Shown here piece by piece: positions 1 through 9,310 of a stretch of DNA of 64,000 nucleotides; within the stretch, counting starts at the first letter, position 1, and each line of letters opens with the position of its first letter. The translations under genes were made by a program, and so were the position numbers. Below the pieces are notes generated by a model, which saw only the letters and a program-made list of their open reading frames with translations, was not told where the DNA came from and ran no database searches. The DNA comes from Incurvaria masculella (taxonomy: Eukaryota; Arthropoda; Insecta; Lepidoptera; Incurvariidae), in the NCBI GenBank assembly GCA_946894095.1, contig OX335644.1, forward strand, positions 14,737,595 through 14,801,594, read 5' to 3'.

Positions 1-248
1 AATATTGATTGGCTAATAAGCATTAGAAAAAATTGTCAATCTTTACAAGCCGCCATTTCTATATAGTTTCTTTAATGAACTGGCTTATATGAATGTTTTT
101 GGAAAAAAATGTAATAAAACGAAGATATACAGGTATCGAGAGCGCGCGGGCACGCTGTCGTCAAAGCATACCCGGCAGCGCGGCACGAGCTTCGTGTCCG
201 GCAACGAGACTGAGCACTCCGACGGGGGCGGAGATCCAGACTCTGCAG

Positions 249-1190
249 GTCAACCTGTTGACTTCAATCCCAAGGCACGCGAGTCGAACGTCGCTCTCAT
301 CTCTACCACGGTTCGCTAGAGCCGTGCGCGGGTACGATGCCGTCGAGAGAGACAGCCTACAGCAAGGAGCAGCAGGGCGATAGTGGCAGCGACCGTGACC
401 TGCACGTCAACCCGTCGACTTCAATCCCGAGGCACGAGAGTCGAACGTCGCTCTCATCTCTACCACGGTTCGCTAGAGCCGTGCGCGGGTACGATGCCGT
501 CGAGAGAGACAGCCTACAGCAAGGAGCAGCAGGGCGATAGTGGCAGCGACCGTGACCTGCACGTCAACCCGTCGACTTCAATCCCGAGGCACGAGAGTCG
601 AACGTCGCTCTCATCTCTACCACGGTTCGCTAGAGCCGTGCGCGGGTACGATGCCGTCGAGAGAGACAGCCTACAGCAAGGAGCAGCAGGGCGATAGTGG
701 CAGCGACCGTGACCTGCACGTCAACCCGTCGACTTCAATCCCGAGGCACGAGAGTCGAACGTCGCTCTCATCTCTACCACGGTTCGCTAGAGCCGTGCGC
801 GGGTACGATGCCGTCGAGAGAGACAGCCTACAGCAAGGAGCAGCAGGGCGATAGTGGCAGCGACCGTGACCTGCACGTCAACCCGTCGACTTCAATCCCG
901 AGGCACGAGAGTCGAACGTCGCTCTCATCTCTACCACGGTTCGCTAGAGCCGTGCGCGGGTACGATGCCGTCGAGAGAGACAGCCTACAGCAAGGAGCAG
1001 CAGGGCGATAGTGGCAGCGACCGTGACCTGCACGTCAACCCGTCGACTTCAATCCCGAGGCACGAGAGTCGAACGTCGCTCTCATCTCTCCCACGGCTCG
1101 CTAGAGCCATGTACGGACACGGTGCCGTCGAGAGAGAGCCTACGGCAAGAAGTGGTAGGGCGACGGAGGCTGTGACCGCAACTTTGAAAG
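249..1190. repeat. 157-bp GC-rich minisatellite, six units
   Basis: Six head-to-tail units begin with GTCAACC at 249, 406, 563, 720, 877 and 1034, an exact 157-bp spacing. The four central units are almost identical and the first and last are diverged, as expected if the array grows from the middle. The unit is GC-rich against AT-rich surroundings. Because 157 is not a multiple of three, the reading frame rotates from unit to unit, so the long overlapping frames in this stretch are by-products. The GC-rich leader at 140-248 is not part of the unit and is of unknown origin; it could be a remnant of a mobile element. Confidence 0.95.
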
Positions 1191-1282
1191 TCAAACATCG
1201 CTCCCATTCTAGCATAAGCGTGTCCACATCACTGGCGCCTGCCTGTATATTAGAGAATAAGTATAGGTTCAAACAGAGATAA

Positions 1283-2079
1283 AATAAAACTTGTTATGGG
1301 AATAACAGCGTTTAATTGAGTTGCAGTTGCGTTAAATCAAATGAAAGTTCTAGAAAATCCAACCTTATATTTTTGCCCCATTGCAGGAAAGTGGGTTTAC
1401 CGCTGCAAACTTCTGACATGTAAGGATATATTCTCTTAAAACCAATAAATTTGTAACGTAATGGCCACGCCACCGATAAACAGAACAATTTTTTTGGAAC
1501 TGTTTTCCTTATCGCGCGCTTGGCGAATGAGGGCTCGGGGTATCTTAGACTATTTTCCTGTCAAACAACAACTTTACCTTGACGAAAGTATAGGGCTACA
1601 TAAATTGTTATGAGATGTTTAAAAATGTTGCTACACTTTAATCTGTGGTTGTGATCTGTCTGCACTAGAACATAATATATCGCGAAAGGAACATCGTTCC
1701 TATTCGTTTAGTCCACGATTCGTCACCCATTTAAAACTAGGTCAATGACTGTCCGCGGTTGGAAAATTTCCTATCTTTCAGCAGCTGAAAACGACCATAA
1801 AACGCTGTGGTAATAAACGTGAATAACCCATTTTTTTTCGTCACATATAACCGCAGCACGAATGGAGCAGGCGTTGTGTACAATGTTTAGGTATGCGCCT
1901 AATTGCCAAGCTTCCATTATTATTTCATTCATTTATCCTTGTCAGAGGGTACATTTTACGTAAATATTCCAACACACTTAAATATATATTATATTAGGTT
2001 CTTAAATATGGAAAAGGCGTTATATATAGAAAACAGTAAAAACATATTAAATTATGTATTTAATCCACTGTGATTTAAT
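1283..2079. other. AT-rich stretch, no feature recognised
   Basis: No convincing coding frame, inverted repeat or known repeat is visible. The sequence is AT-rich with scattered short homopolymers. Confidence 0.5.
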
Positions 2080-2400
2080 CAATCAAAGTATATACCATTA
2101 ATATCTATGCACTTTTGCAATTTTTTTATAGGTAGTTCATTGATCTTTTCCTGAAAAAATTGTGGGAGCGAGAGTCAATAAAATCTTTGAAGGCGGTTTT
2201 GAGTGCCACATCGGAATGGTTTTTTCCTCGTAAGAAGTTTTTTAGAAATTTGGAAAAAAGTGGTCATCTATTGGAACAATGTTCCGGGAGGATGGTGGGT
2301 GTCGGAGACATTCCAATTGCAGCTCCTCTAATTTAGTGACGATTTATTGTGCACCGTGTGGTCTAGCGTTGTCCTTAAGCAGCCGGTTCAAACATGTCTA
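2080..2400 (-). mobile_element. mariner transposase, C-terminal remnant
   Basis: The minus strand reads as a decayed mariner-family transposase end. The DNARPH block that holds a catalytic aspartate of mariner transposases is present (about 2350-2370), followed by a recognisable C-terminal half (HPPSSRNIVPIDDHFF) and a terminus like KCIDINGIYFD at about 2085-2115. In-frame stops break it and no N-terminal half lies next to it, so it is a dead 5'-truncated copy. It is on the opposite strand to the mariner piece at 3399-3740 and is therefore a separate copy. Confidence 0.85.
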
Positions 2401-2504
2401 ACGACCGCGGTAATCTCAAAAGTTTCATAACCCCCTCTCATCACTTCATTGGTAAGTTTGCGCGATGTTAGATAAAAACCGCATAGATAGTCGCGCATAT
2501 GAAA

Positions 2505-2710
2505 GTATTGTGACTCACCGATGCATCTAAAGTTCGAGATTAGCCTCAGATGACTCACTAGTGAGTCACTGTCACCTGTAACTCACTGGTGAGGCACCAG
2601 TGAGTTACAGGTGACAGTAACTCCCTTTAAATTTCAAGATTAGCTTTCTGATACTCTGGTGAGTCACAGATAACTCACCAATGAGTCAAATGTGACTCAT
2701 TGGTGTAATT
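2505..2710. repeat. cluster of TGA(C/G)TCA motifs with 23-bp hairpin
   Basis: At least six perfect TGACTCA/TGAGTCA heptamers occur in about 200 bp (near 2511, 2550, 2562, 2661, 2682 and 2693), some as back-to-back palindromes. Positions 2569-2617 form a perfect inverted repeat with 23-bp arms and a 3-bp centre. The heptamer is the AP-1/CNC-type binding consensus, but the clustering may reflect the structure of an unidentified mobile element rather than regulation. Confidence 0.7.
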
Positions 2711-2727
2711 TTATTTCAAGAGTAGAC

Positions 2728-2840
2728 CCCGGGTCGCATAGACCACGCCATCGAATTACCGAACGGGTCGAAATGACCCGTTCAATTTCCAGGTCGTTCG
2801 GTCACACCCGGGTCGCGAAAATCTCGCGAATGACCCATCG
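2728..2840. repeat. GGGTC/GACCC palindromic repeat
   Basis: CCGGGTCG occurs at both ends of this block, and 2761-2783 is a perfect hairpin (arms GAACGGGTC/GACCCGTTC, loop GAAAT). The structure resembles a small inverted-repeat element directly following the TGASTCA cluster. No target duplication was identified. Confidence 0.5.
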
Positions 2841-3324
2841 TTGATAGTATAAGATAAACGACACGCACTAGTTACTTACTATTACTTTTTCTGTGGCGGA
2901 ACGGAGGCAATGCTGCCATGATTATATTTGGAACAATTCAAGTGGCCTTCGTTCGCTCTAATGAACCTAGAATATTTATGTAATTCCACTTGTCACTTTT
3001 TTTACGCCAAAGTGGCACTTATTCTGAGATAGACAATATTCACGGTAAATAATACACTCAGAAATTATAATTACATTTCTTAAATAAAATAAATAAAACT
3101 TCATTAACTTCATTGTTTCACTTGTTACTCATTCCAGCGCAGACTAAACGTACGAGCACAGAGTAAGTAATAGTGCGTACGAGTACATGTAGCACTCGGC
3201 TATTCTCGGCATGGTAATTATTTTCTATGAGAGCATACTTTTTTTGATACTGCTCAGCTCATAGGCTGATTAGCGTAATGTTATGTATCCTATAGTGAGC
3301 CCCGAGATGTACTCTTTACATTGC
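2841..3324. other. no feature recognised
   Basis: AT-rich sequence with no coding frame or repeat that I can match elsewhere in the window. Confidence 0.5.
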
Positions 3325-3398
3325 TGCAAACCGCATGGTTACGGAGTTTACCCCGAACAACGTTCTCTTTTATATAAGTAGAGAAGAGAAGAGAAAAC
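3325..3398 (+). repeat. three-copy dispersed repeat, copy 1
   Basis: The block GGTTACGGAG...CGTTCTCTTTTATATAAGTAGAGAAG recurs, inverted, at 48064-48140 and 48535-48605. All three share a TATATAAG core next to a GTTACGGAG-type motif about 35-50 bp away. The family is unidentified. Confidence 0.7.
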
Positions 3399-3740
3399 AT
3401 GGTACGTTTTTTGTTCCATCATTTTTGTTTTGAAAATTTTGACTTGGTTGGCAATAAATCATTAAAAGTGATCGTGGAAGGTGATCCATCGCAAACTACG
3501 ACAGAGTTAGCGGCGGGCTCTGGTATGAGTGTTATAACAATTAATTTGAAACGAATTGGAGACGTGAAAAAGCTTGTAAAATAGGTACCGCATAAATTAA
3601 GTGCAGCATGCGAATAAACACGCGTCGAGTGCTGTTGCGTTGCAGTTCTCAACCTTCACAATAATGAGGGGATTTTGTATCGGATTGTTACTTGTGATGA
3701 AAAATGGAACCTTTGTGCTAACCGGAAATATTCATCACAA
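3399..3740 (+). mobile_element. mariner transposase, N-terminal remnant
   Basis: The plus strand encodes part of the mariner DNA-binding region: SLKVIVEGDPSQTTTELAAG followed by GMSVITINLKRIGDVKKLVK, a degenerate helix-turn-helix, then VPHKLS. After a stop and frame changes, IVTCDEKW (the first catalytic aspartate block of mariner) appears near 3684-3710. The copy is broken by stops and shifts and loses similarity after about 3740. Confidence 0.85.
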
Positions 3741-4639
3741 AGATTGAACCATGCATGCCTCCCCATTACATATCTGTTCCAAAGACCCTACACGACTCAT
3801 ACAACATACGGTTGACCCTCCTAAAATAGTCTGGAGCTCAAAAATACGACAGCATTGTCACTTTTTTAACCTGTATTGGTGGAAGTATGAGGCGCTCGTC
3901 CGAACTAACCAAATGAGCCCAAACTCGAGGGGATCACTATTAACGGTTGAAGAGTTCCACTGTCCACCTTCGGGTTCCATCATCAGACATTGGGTTTTTT
4001 ATGTTTAATTTCTCAATTTTGATTATAAAAATATATATATATTATATTATATTATATATATTTTTTAAATAATATTTTTTATTTTTGGTGTATGTTGTGC
4101 AAAATGTTTTTTTTATATATATGTGCTTGAAATTGTCTTTTTTAAATTTGATTTTTATGTATATTGTCCTTAATAATTGATTTAATTTGGATATTATTGA
4201 CTATACTGTATGGTATAGGTTTTGTAAATAAGGTATAGTAAATAAAGGTTTTTGATTACGTCTAGTTTAATGTGTTACTTACTCACACTTGCTATGACTG
4301 TGTTGGGCTTATATAATAACAGTAGTTGTGGTATTACCCATTATATAGGGTTACATGAAAAATAAAATGGACAAATCATAACATTTATTTATTAAAATCA
4401 AAATCTCATTACATATATTTACACACATATTTGTCAAACCTGACGAAGAGTCCAGCGATTGTACATTACTAAAATGAGAAAATGTCAACCTCCCCTAAAG
4501 AAAACAATCAAATTCTTGTCAACTACCCTATTATATGACTAATTTATCGGTAGTGGTAAAAGCGGATGCCAGCAAATATTTAACCCATGGTCACAAAGAC
4601 GCCGAAGTGATGCAATACTTTCATATGCCGCGCTTAACA
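3741..4639. other. AT-rich tract, no gene recognised
   Basis: Contains (TA)n/(TTATA)n low-complexity sequence around 4025-4080. The small frame at 3751-4008 shows no recognisable family. Confidence 0.5.
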
Positions 4640-5425
4640 TAAAAAAAAACACGTTCGTAGTATGATTCCTTATGATTCAAAAACACAGGAGAGCCGCGTT
4701 TAGGAGAAGTTTCAAATATGCCGCCAGCAAATGCTGGAACGACCTGCCGCCACCGATCCGTACAAAAGTTTTACCCATTTAAAAAAGCCTGCACGGACTG
4801 GCTACTATCTAGGAAAACAGAACCCGGCTCAGTAAATTATTAATACTTATTAATACTAATTAATACTGATACAAGATCTGTCGAAACCCCAAATGGAAGG
4901 AAATACATACTGCGAACGTAATTTCTAAGAAAAAAACGCTTGCATTTATTTATTTATCACTGTACATAATTAACACTTCACGTGGTTATCTTTACATATT
5001 GTTGCCATAATTTTTACTTACTTACTTTTTAATTACTGAATTTTTTTTTTTAATACAATTATATACATACACAGGGTCACATTCGTCTTGCACAAACAAT
5101 GAAATTACATCCACACAAATATATACTTACTTATAATCATACATAGAATCATTAAACAACAATACACATGTACAACTATAAACATTAACACACACACACC
5201 ATCGCATGCGTACACACCCTCACACATCCCCATCACAGGTTGTGACTGAAAACCAGCGTTGCCAGACTGCTGCAGCTTGCTGCAGCTCTCGTAAGTGCGA
5301 ACCATCGCTGAGTCATAAGCCTTTTCCCTAGGGTACTTTTTGTTTTATAAAAAAAAAGTTCTCTTGGCTATGTATAATTGTACCCTATCGAATAAATTAT
5401 TTTCTATTCTATTCTTTCTAGTACT
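4640..5425 (+). mobile_element. non-LTR retrotransposon 3' end
   Basis: Around 4675-4830 the plus strand resembles the C-terminal end of a LINE reverse-transcriptase ORF (FRRSFKYAASKCWNDLPPPI, then FKKACTDWLLSRK). The piece ends at about 5375-5425 with a polyadenylation-type AATAAA and a short TTCTA-like tail, typical of CR1/jockey-type LINE 3' ends. A (CA)n microsatellite lies at about 5185-5225. The copy is 5' truncated and inactive. Confidence 0.65.
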
Positions 5426-5514
5426 AACACTCGGATTTGAAATTCGTCAAGTTTGCAAACACAAACACTCGGACTTCCTCACAAATTTCGCTCAACTTAA
5501 ATTTACTTACTAAA

Positions 5515-5892
5515 TCAATCTTCATCCGATTCGGTAGTTTTTCGGCCCCTATACATGTACATGCATTCACCGTTCACTACTGTCATGTCAGGGTCTGAAC
5601 AACTGTTTGCTAGCGTAACAGTTAAAAAGTTTGTTTTTTTTAAGGGCGCTACAATGAGATACATAATTTTTTGATAAATCCGAGCAATTACTTCTGCAGA
5701 GATATTTGAAGAAAGATTTGCTTCAAATGCATCGATTGCATTTTTCCAGACTTCACAGCTGTTAGTCCGCTTGTGGTTGAGCAAGGGGTCTTCGTAGGTA
5801 AGACATCGAGAGGCATCTGCGCAGGAGATGTGAGCGATGCAGACGGTAGCTGCAAGCAGTATTAGCAGCTTTCTCGTGTGCATCTTGTTCAT
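5515..5892 (-). CDS. small secreted four-cysteine protein
   Basis: Encodes about 125 residues from the ATG at 5890-5892 (a second ATG at 5881-5883 gives 122). The N-terminus MHTRKLLILLAATVCIAHIS is a classic signal peptide with probable cleavage near CADA/SRC. The mature part has four cysteines (SRC, NSC, NSCSDPD, NGEC) that could form two disulphides, two N-glycosylation sequons (NLS, NIS) and an acidic tail ESDED. The closing pattern Cys-x(n)-VNGEC resembles ends of short insect secreted proteins, but I do not recognise a named family. The coding exon opens after a good acceptor (TTTTGTTGCAG, exon from 5913). A 5' exon with donor GAA/GTAAGT at 6025/6024 gives a 110-bp intron. No clear AATAAA was seen downstream on this strand; a LINE 3' end lies about 90 bp away. 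Confidence 0.75.
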   Translation of the reverse strand: MNKMHTRKLLILLAATVCIAHISCADASRCLTYEDPLLNHKRTNSCEVWKNAIDAFEANLSSNISAEVIARIYQKIMYLIVAPLKKTNFLTVTLANSCSDPDMTVVNGECMYMYRGRKTTESDED

Positions 5893-6024
5893 GTAGCACT
5901 CCCAGTCGCTTTTCTGCAACAAAACATCGGTTGCTATTAAATCTAAAGTAAAATCTAGCTACCTCCGCCGTGGAACATTGTGTAACGTGAATTTAATTAT
6001 TTAATTTTATTTAAGTTCACTTAC

Positions 6025-6071
6025 TTCCTGCCCTCGCAGCCTACTTGCAATATATATTCTGCGTTTATGTT
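6025..6071 (-). other. predicted 5' untranslated exon of secreted-protein gene
   Basis: Bounded upstream by an expected start about 30 bp from the TATA box at 6094-6101 and downstream by a strong donor (GGAA/GTAAGTG, GT at 6024-6023). The exact 5' end is inferred from TATA spacing only. Confidence 0.5.
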
Positions 6072-6093
6072 TAAACGAATCATACTGATTTCC

Positions 6094-6101
6094 CTTTTAT
6101 A
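6094..6101 (-). promoter_or_regulatory. TATA box of secreted-protein gene
   Basis: TATAAAAG on the minus strand, the strongest TATA match near the 5' side of the 5515-5892 gene, about 75 bp upstream of the predicted first donor. Confidence 0.55.
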
Positions 6102-6270
6102 CTTGGTATGTTAACTACACATACACAATATATTTGTGGTGAGTGACTCCATACGTACGTAAGGGAATTATTACGTAATGAATTACAGATTTCCCTATTA
6201 CATTGTGTGAACTATGTGAGTCGACCTACTGTAAAATAAAATTTAGGAGAGACGGTAATTCGTTTTCAAA

Positions 6271-6358
6271 GCGGCTCGCAGCCTAGTGGCGCGGGGACTG
6301 GCCTATCGTACCAGAGGCCTGGGTTCAATTCCGACAAGCACCACTGTCTTTCTTTTTT
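6271..6358 (+). mobile_element. tRNA-headed SINE, head only
   Basis: GCGGCTCGCAGCCTAGTGGC carries a pol III A-box-like AGCCTAGTGG, and GGTTCAATTCC is a B box. It matches the first 85 bp of the full SINE at 20741-21140, then stops. Confidence 0.85.
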
Positions 6359-6836
6359 TTATGGATCGGACAAACTTTTCCAGATTTAAGAATGCTTGGG
6401 AAGATTTAAGAATGCTATTTAGGAATGATTGGTTAAATAGGTAACTTAAGTGGTTATCAAAGTGCCGTAGAATATGTTTTTAAAGTTTTGTTGATAATCA
6501 TCATAAATCTTCAGAATGCTTAGTTTTTAGAGATTTTATGGTTTTTAAATTTTATGTTTGTTCATGTTCTTAAAAAATAATATACTATTGCTTGGTGGAG
6601 TGTACGCTTTCAGGTGGTCCATTATTTTTTTAATGGATGAAGTTAACATATCTGCAAAAGAACTAAAAAAGTTGTTGAATTTATTGATAAACAACCTGTC
6701 TCCTCACTTCGCAAAATTTCGCCCACAATCTGCAACCTAACAGAGGCCCGCTACCGATACACCCGTTTGTATTCCAAATGCAGATGCCATGGGACTGAAA
6801 CGACGTATGTAAAATGTGATAAAATAAATGAAGGAA
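6359..6836. other. no feature recognised
   Basis: The 60-residue frame at 6558-6740 shows no family resemblance. No inverted repeats were noticed. Confidence 0.4.
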
Positions 6837-6942
6837 TTCGATAAATTATGTACCAATCAGAAGTGGAGGTAAAATTTTCCACCCAGTAAGATCGCAGATG
6901 TTAAGACACAAACGCTTCTGATTGGTGGAGTATTTATCGAAC
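6837..6942. mobile_element. 106-bp MITE
   Basis: Ends TTCGATAAAT...ATTTATCGAA are inverted, and further in ACCAATCAGAAG pairs with CTTCTGATTGGT. The whole 106-bp block is a near-complete fold-back. The superfamily is not assigned. Confidence 0.75.
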
Positions 6943-7702
6943 TCTCTTACTTGGTTACGCCCCCCTGGTCTTTGTTTATTTTTCTTACTTATCTATCAAT
7001 ATTCATAAACATTGTTGTTTGTTCAAATTCCTTTACTAATTTGGTTTTCCGTTTTCTAAATTTTGACACAGATGGTCACACACACTGTAGGCAGGACTAG
7101 CGAGAGAATGAGCGAGCGGATACAAATAAATCATTGACAAAAATAATGTAAGTAATTTAAGAATAGCTCATCAACATGTTCAGGCTCTACGTGGCAAAAC
7201 TTTATTGTTAGAATTATTCCTAATTCCAGAGAATATCTATATTCATTGTGTTAGTGAGTCTTGGACAGATATTAATGAATAAACCACTCAAAACGTTTGA
7301 GGCTCAAACTGGGTCAAATGAGACGGATTCTTGATATCTGAAAGTGAATGTACTTAAATATTGTAGTGCTGATTAATACCTTTTGTTGATTCTTGTGCAA
7401 TGGTGGAAAAATATTAATTGAAGTGATTAGCAACTTTATTATTATTGCATTTATTAAATTATGTAATTAATTTCCTATTAATAATTCTACATTGGTATTG
7501 CTACTTTTAGGAGTCTTACCTGTTTCCTCCTTTAATTTTTCCCGGTTTTATCTTATTATCTGAGTTAATGCGTTTATCTTTTAAGAAAATATGTTTTGCT
7601 GCAGTTGACACCTGCTTGAAGACATTACTATACAATGAATGATATATAAAATCTGAGATTAACATTATTATTATGTTTCATCTAGGAGGTCGGAGCAGGA
7701 GT
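6943..7702. other. no feature recognised
   Basis: AT-rich sequence without long frames, inverted repeats or recognisable repeats. Confidence 0.45.
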
Positions 7703-7953
7703 AGCGGCTCGTAGCCTAGTGGCGCGGGGACTGGCCTAGCGTACCAGAGGCCTGGGTTCAATTCCGACGTGCACCACTGACTTTCTCTTTCCGAGTTCGA
7801 TAAGTGCTTTTCGTCACGAAAGCGAGCTGCTCCATGGTTCGGAATCCATGTAAAACTGTAGGTCCCCTTCCCCTACTAGGTGGTAGGGTTTGCGCCCGCC
7901 CGGGTTGGTACCGTCGCATTGGATGAAAAGATGGTCGAAGCGGCAATAAAAAA
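7703..7953 (+). mobile_element. tRNA-headed SINE, 3' truncated
   Basis: Head with A-box TAGCCTAGTGG and B-box GGTTCAATTCC, followed by the body block (CTGTAGGTCCCCTTCCCCTA) and ending at GAAGCGGCAATAAAA. It lacks the last third of the family and runs directly into the fold-back element at 7973. Confidence 0.9.
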
Positions 7954-7972
7954 AAAATTTACCAAAAATAAT

Positions 7973-8266
7973 AACCGACTTCAAAGAAAAAGCACTAAAA
8001 AGTAAAAAATAATAGCCATTCTTGTAGTTACGATTTTTGGTATTTTTTACTTTTTAGTGCTTTTTCTTTGAAGTCGGTTTTTTTTTATTTGTTTATTTTA
8101 AATTTTTTGTTATTTTTTGAGTCGGTGTCAGCCAAGGTAGCCAAGGTTCTTTTGATTGGCGCAGCGCGTGCCCGGCTGACGCCGACTCAAAATATGACGA
8201 AAATCGTAACTACAAAAATGGCAATTATTTTTTACTTTTTAGTGCTTTTTCTTTCAAGTCGGTTAT
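7973..8266. mobile_element. AACCGACTTC fold-back element, compound copy
   Basis: AACCGACTTCAAAGAAAAAG and its reverse complement bound a hairpin at 7973-8079. A further half with GAGTCGGTGTCAGCC...GGCTGACGCCGACTC and a third AGTGCTTTTTCTTTCAAGTC arm follows to 8264. The simple form is the complete fold-back at 60013-60234, so this copy has an extra arm and is probably rearranged. Confidence 0.85.
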
Positions 8267-8348
8267 TTTTTTTGTTACATTTTAAAGATTAATGATAAAA
8301 CAGGGCTCTAAGCATAAACATGCTCTCTGAATAGCATAGTTGGCAAGC

Positions 8349-9023
8349 TTGGTTTTTACACACCAAGTGGTTACATTGAGAAATCAGAAGCCCTATTCTC
8401 CTTATAGACTAGGAGGTCGCGACAAAATTGGTAACGATAATGCAAATGGCTGAAACTGGTTTCACATGATAAAGACCGACCTTCTGAGGCCAAATATGTC
8501 GGTCTGCCTGCGCCAAGGGGTGACAAAAAATGGTCACAAAAAATATATTTGATAAGGTAAATGGCTACCGAAAAACGAAGCATGAAAGTGTCAGTACACA
8601 CTTGCTTAGCAATACCAAAACTGAACAAATCTTTAGTTGCATTTCGTAGTTATAAACAATTTAGGTTTCAGATATAACTTCAGATATATTTAAGTATTTA
8701 ATTAAAGAACCGACTGTTTATTGTTGTATAATTAATAGGTATCAATATTTCAAGACAATCAGTATATTCATCAGCAGGTACATACTACATATACATTACA
8801 TACATAATCTAGATAACGCAACCACTTGGCGTAGGCAGACCGACATATTTAGTATCACAGGGTTTGGTTGGGATTCAGCCATTTACATTATCTTTACCAA
8901 TTTTGTCGCGACCTCCTAGTCTATAAGCAGAATAGGGCTTCTGATTTCTCAATGTAACCACTTGGTGTGTTAAAACCAAAAAACCTTATCGTGACCAAAA
9001 ATGTCGTGACCTCCCTCCCGGAA
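8349..9023. mobile_element. GGAGGTC-family MITE with extended arms
   Basis: The core (8405-9023) has TAGACTAGGAGGTCGCGACA at the left and its inverted counterpart at about 8905-8935. The inverted symmetry continues outward: about 55 bp before the usual end (8349-8404) is repeated in reverse complement at 8928-8985. A second GACCTCCC terminus follows at 9008-9020. Four other copies lie at 28945, 31568, 39118 and 58253. Confidence 0.85.
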
Positions 9024-9159
9024 GTAGTTCCCGGAGTTAATGGAAACCGCCAACTGTAATTAGGTAGTTCGCTTTCGAATTCGTAACGCAACGCGCTACA
9101 CCGAATATTCGTTGCACTAAATAGCGTCCTGGGAAGTTATTACGTATTCTGACGTGTCG

Positions 9160-9310
9160 TTGGAACTCGAGAAAATCAGTAGTGAGCGAATTAGTAAGCA
9201 AACTGACTCGCCGGTGCTACCTTTTTTGTAAGAAAAATGGATACGCTTATCATTCATACAAACGAGTTTCTGTTTCTACTCCAGTCCTTCCATGCTTGCT
9301 GGCAATTACA
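9160..9310. repeat. dispersed TGAGCGAATT repeat, copy 1
   Basis: TGAGCGAATTAGTAAGCAAA followed by CTGACTCGCCGGTGCTACC, then ACGAGTTTCTGTTTCTACTC. Related copies are at 11350-11475 and 28390-28560. The family is not identified. Confidence 0.65.

Noticed and set aside
383..1282. Repeated ~104-residue open frames in the minisatellite
   Set aside because: They are the same tandem DNA read in rotating frames (157 is not divisible by 3); there is no start context, splice support or known domain.
3751..4008. 85-codon frame after the mariner piece
   Set aside because: No similarity to the mariner transposase or another family; ends in low-complexity DNA.
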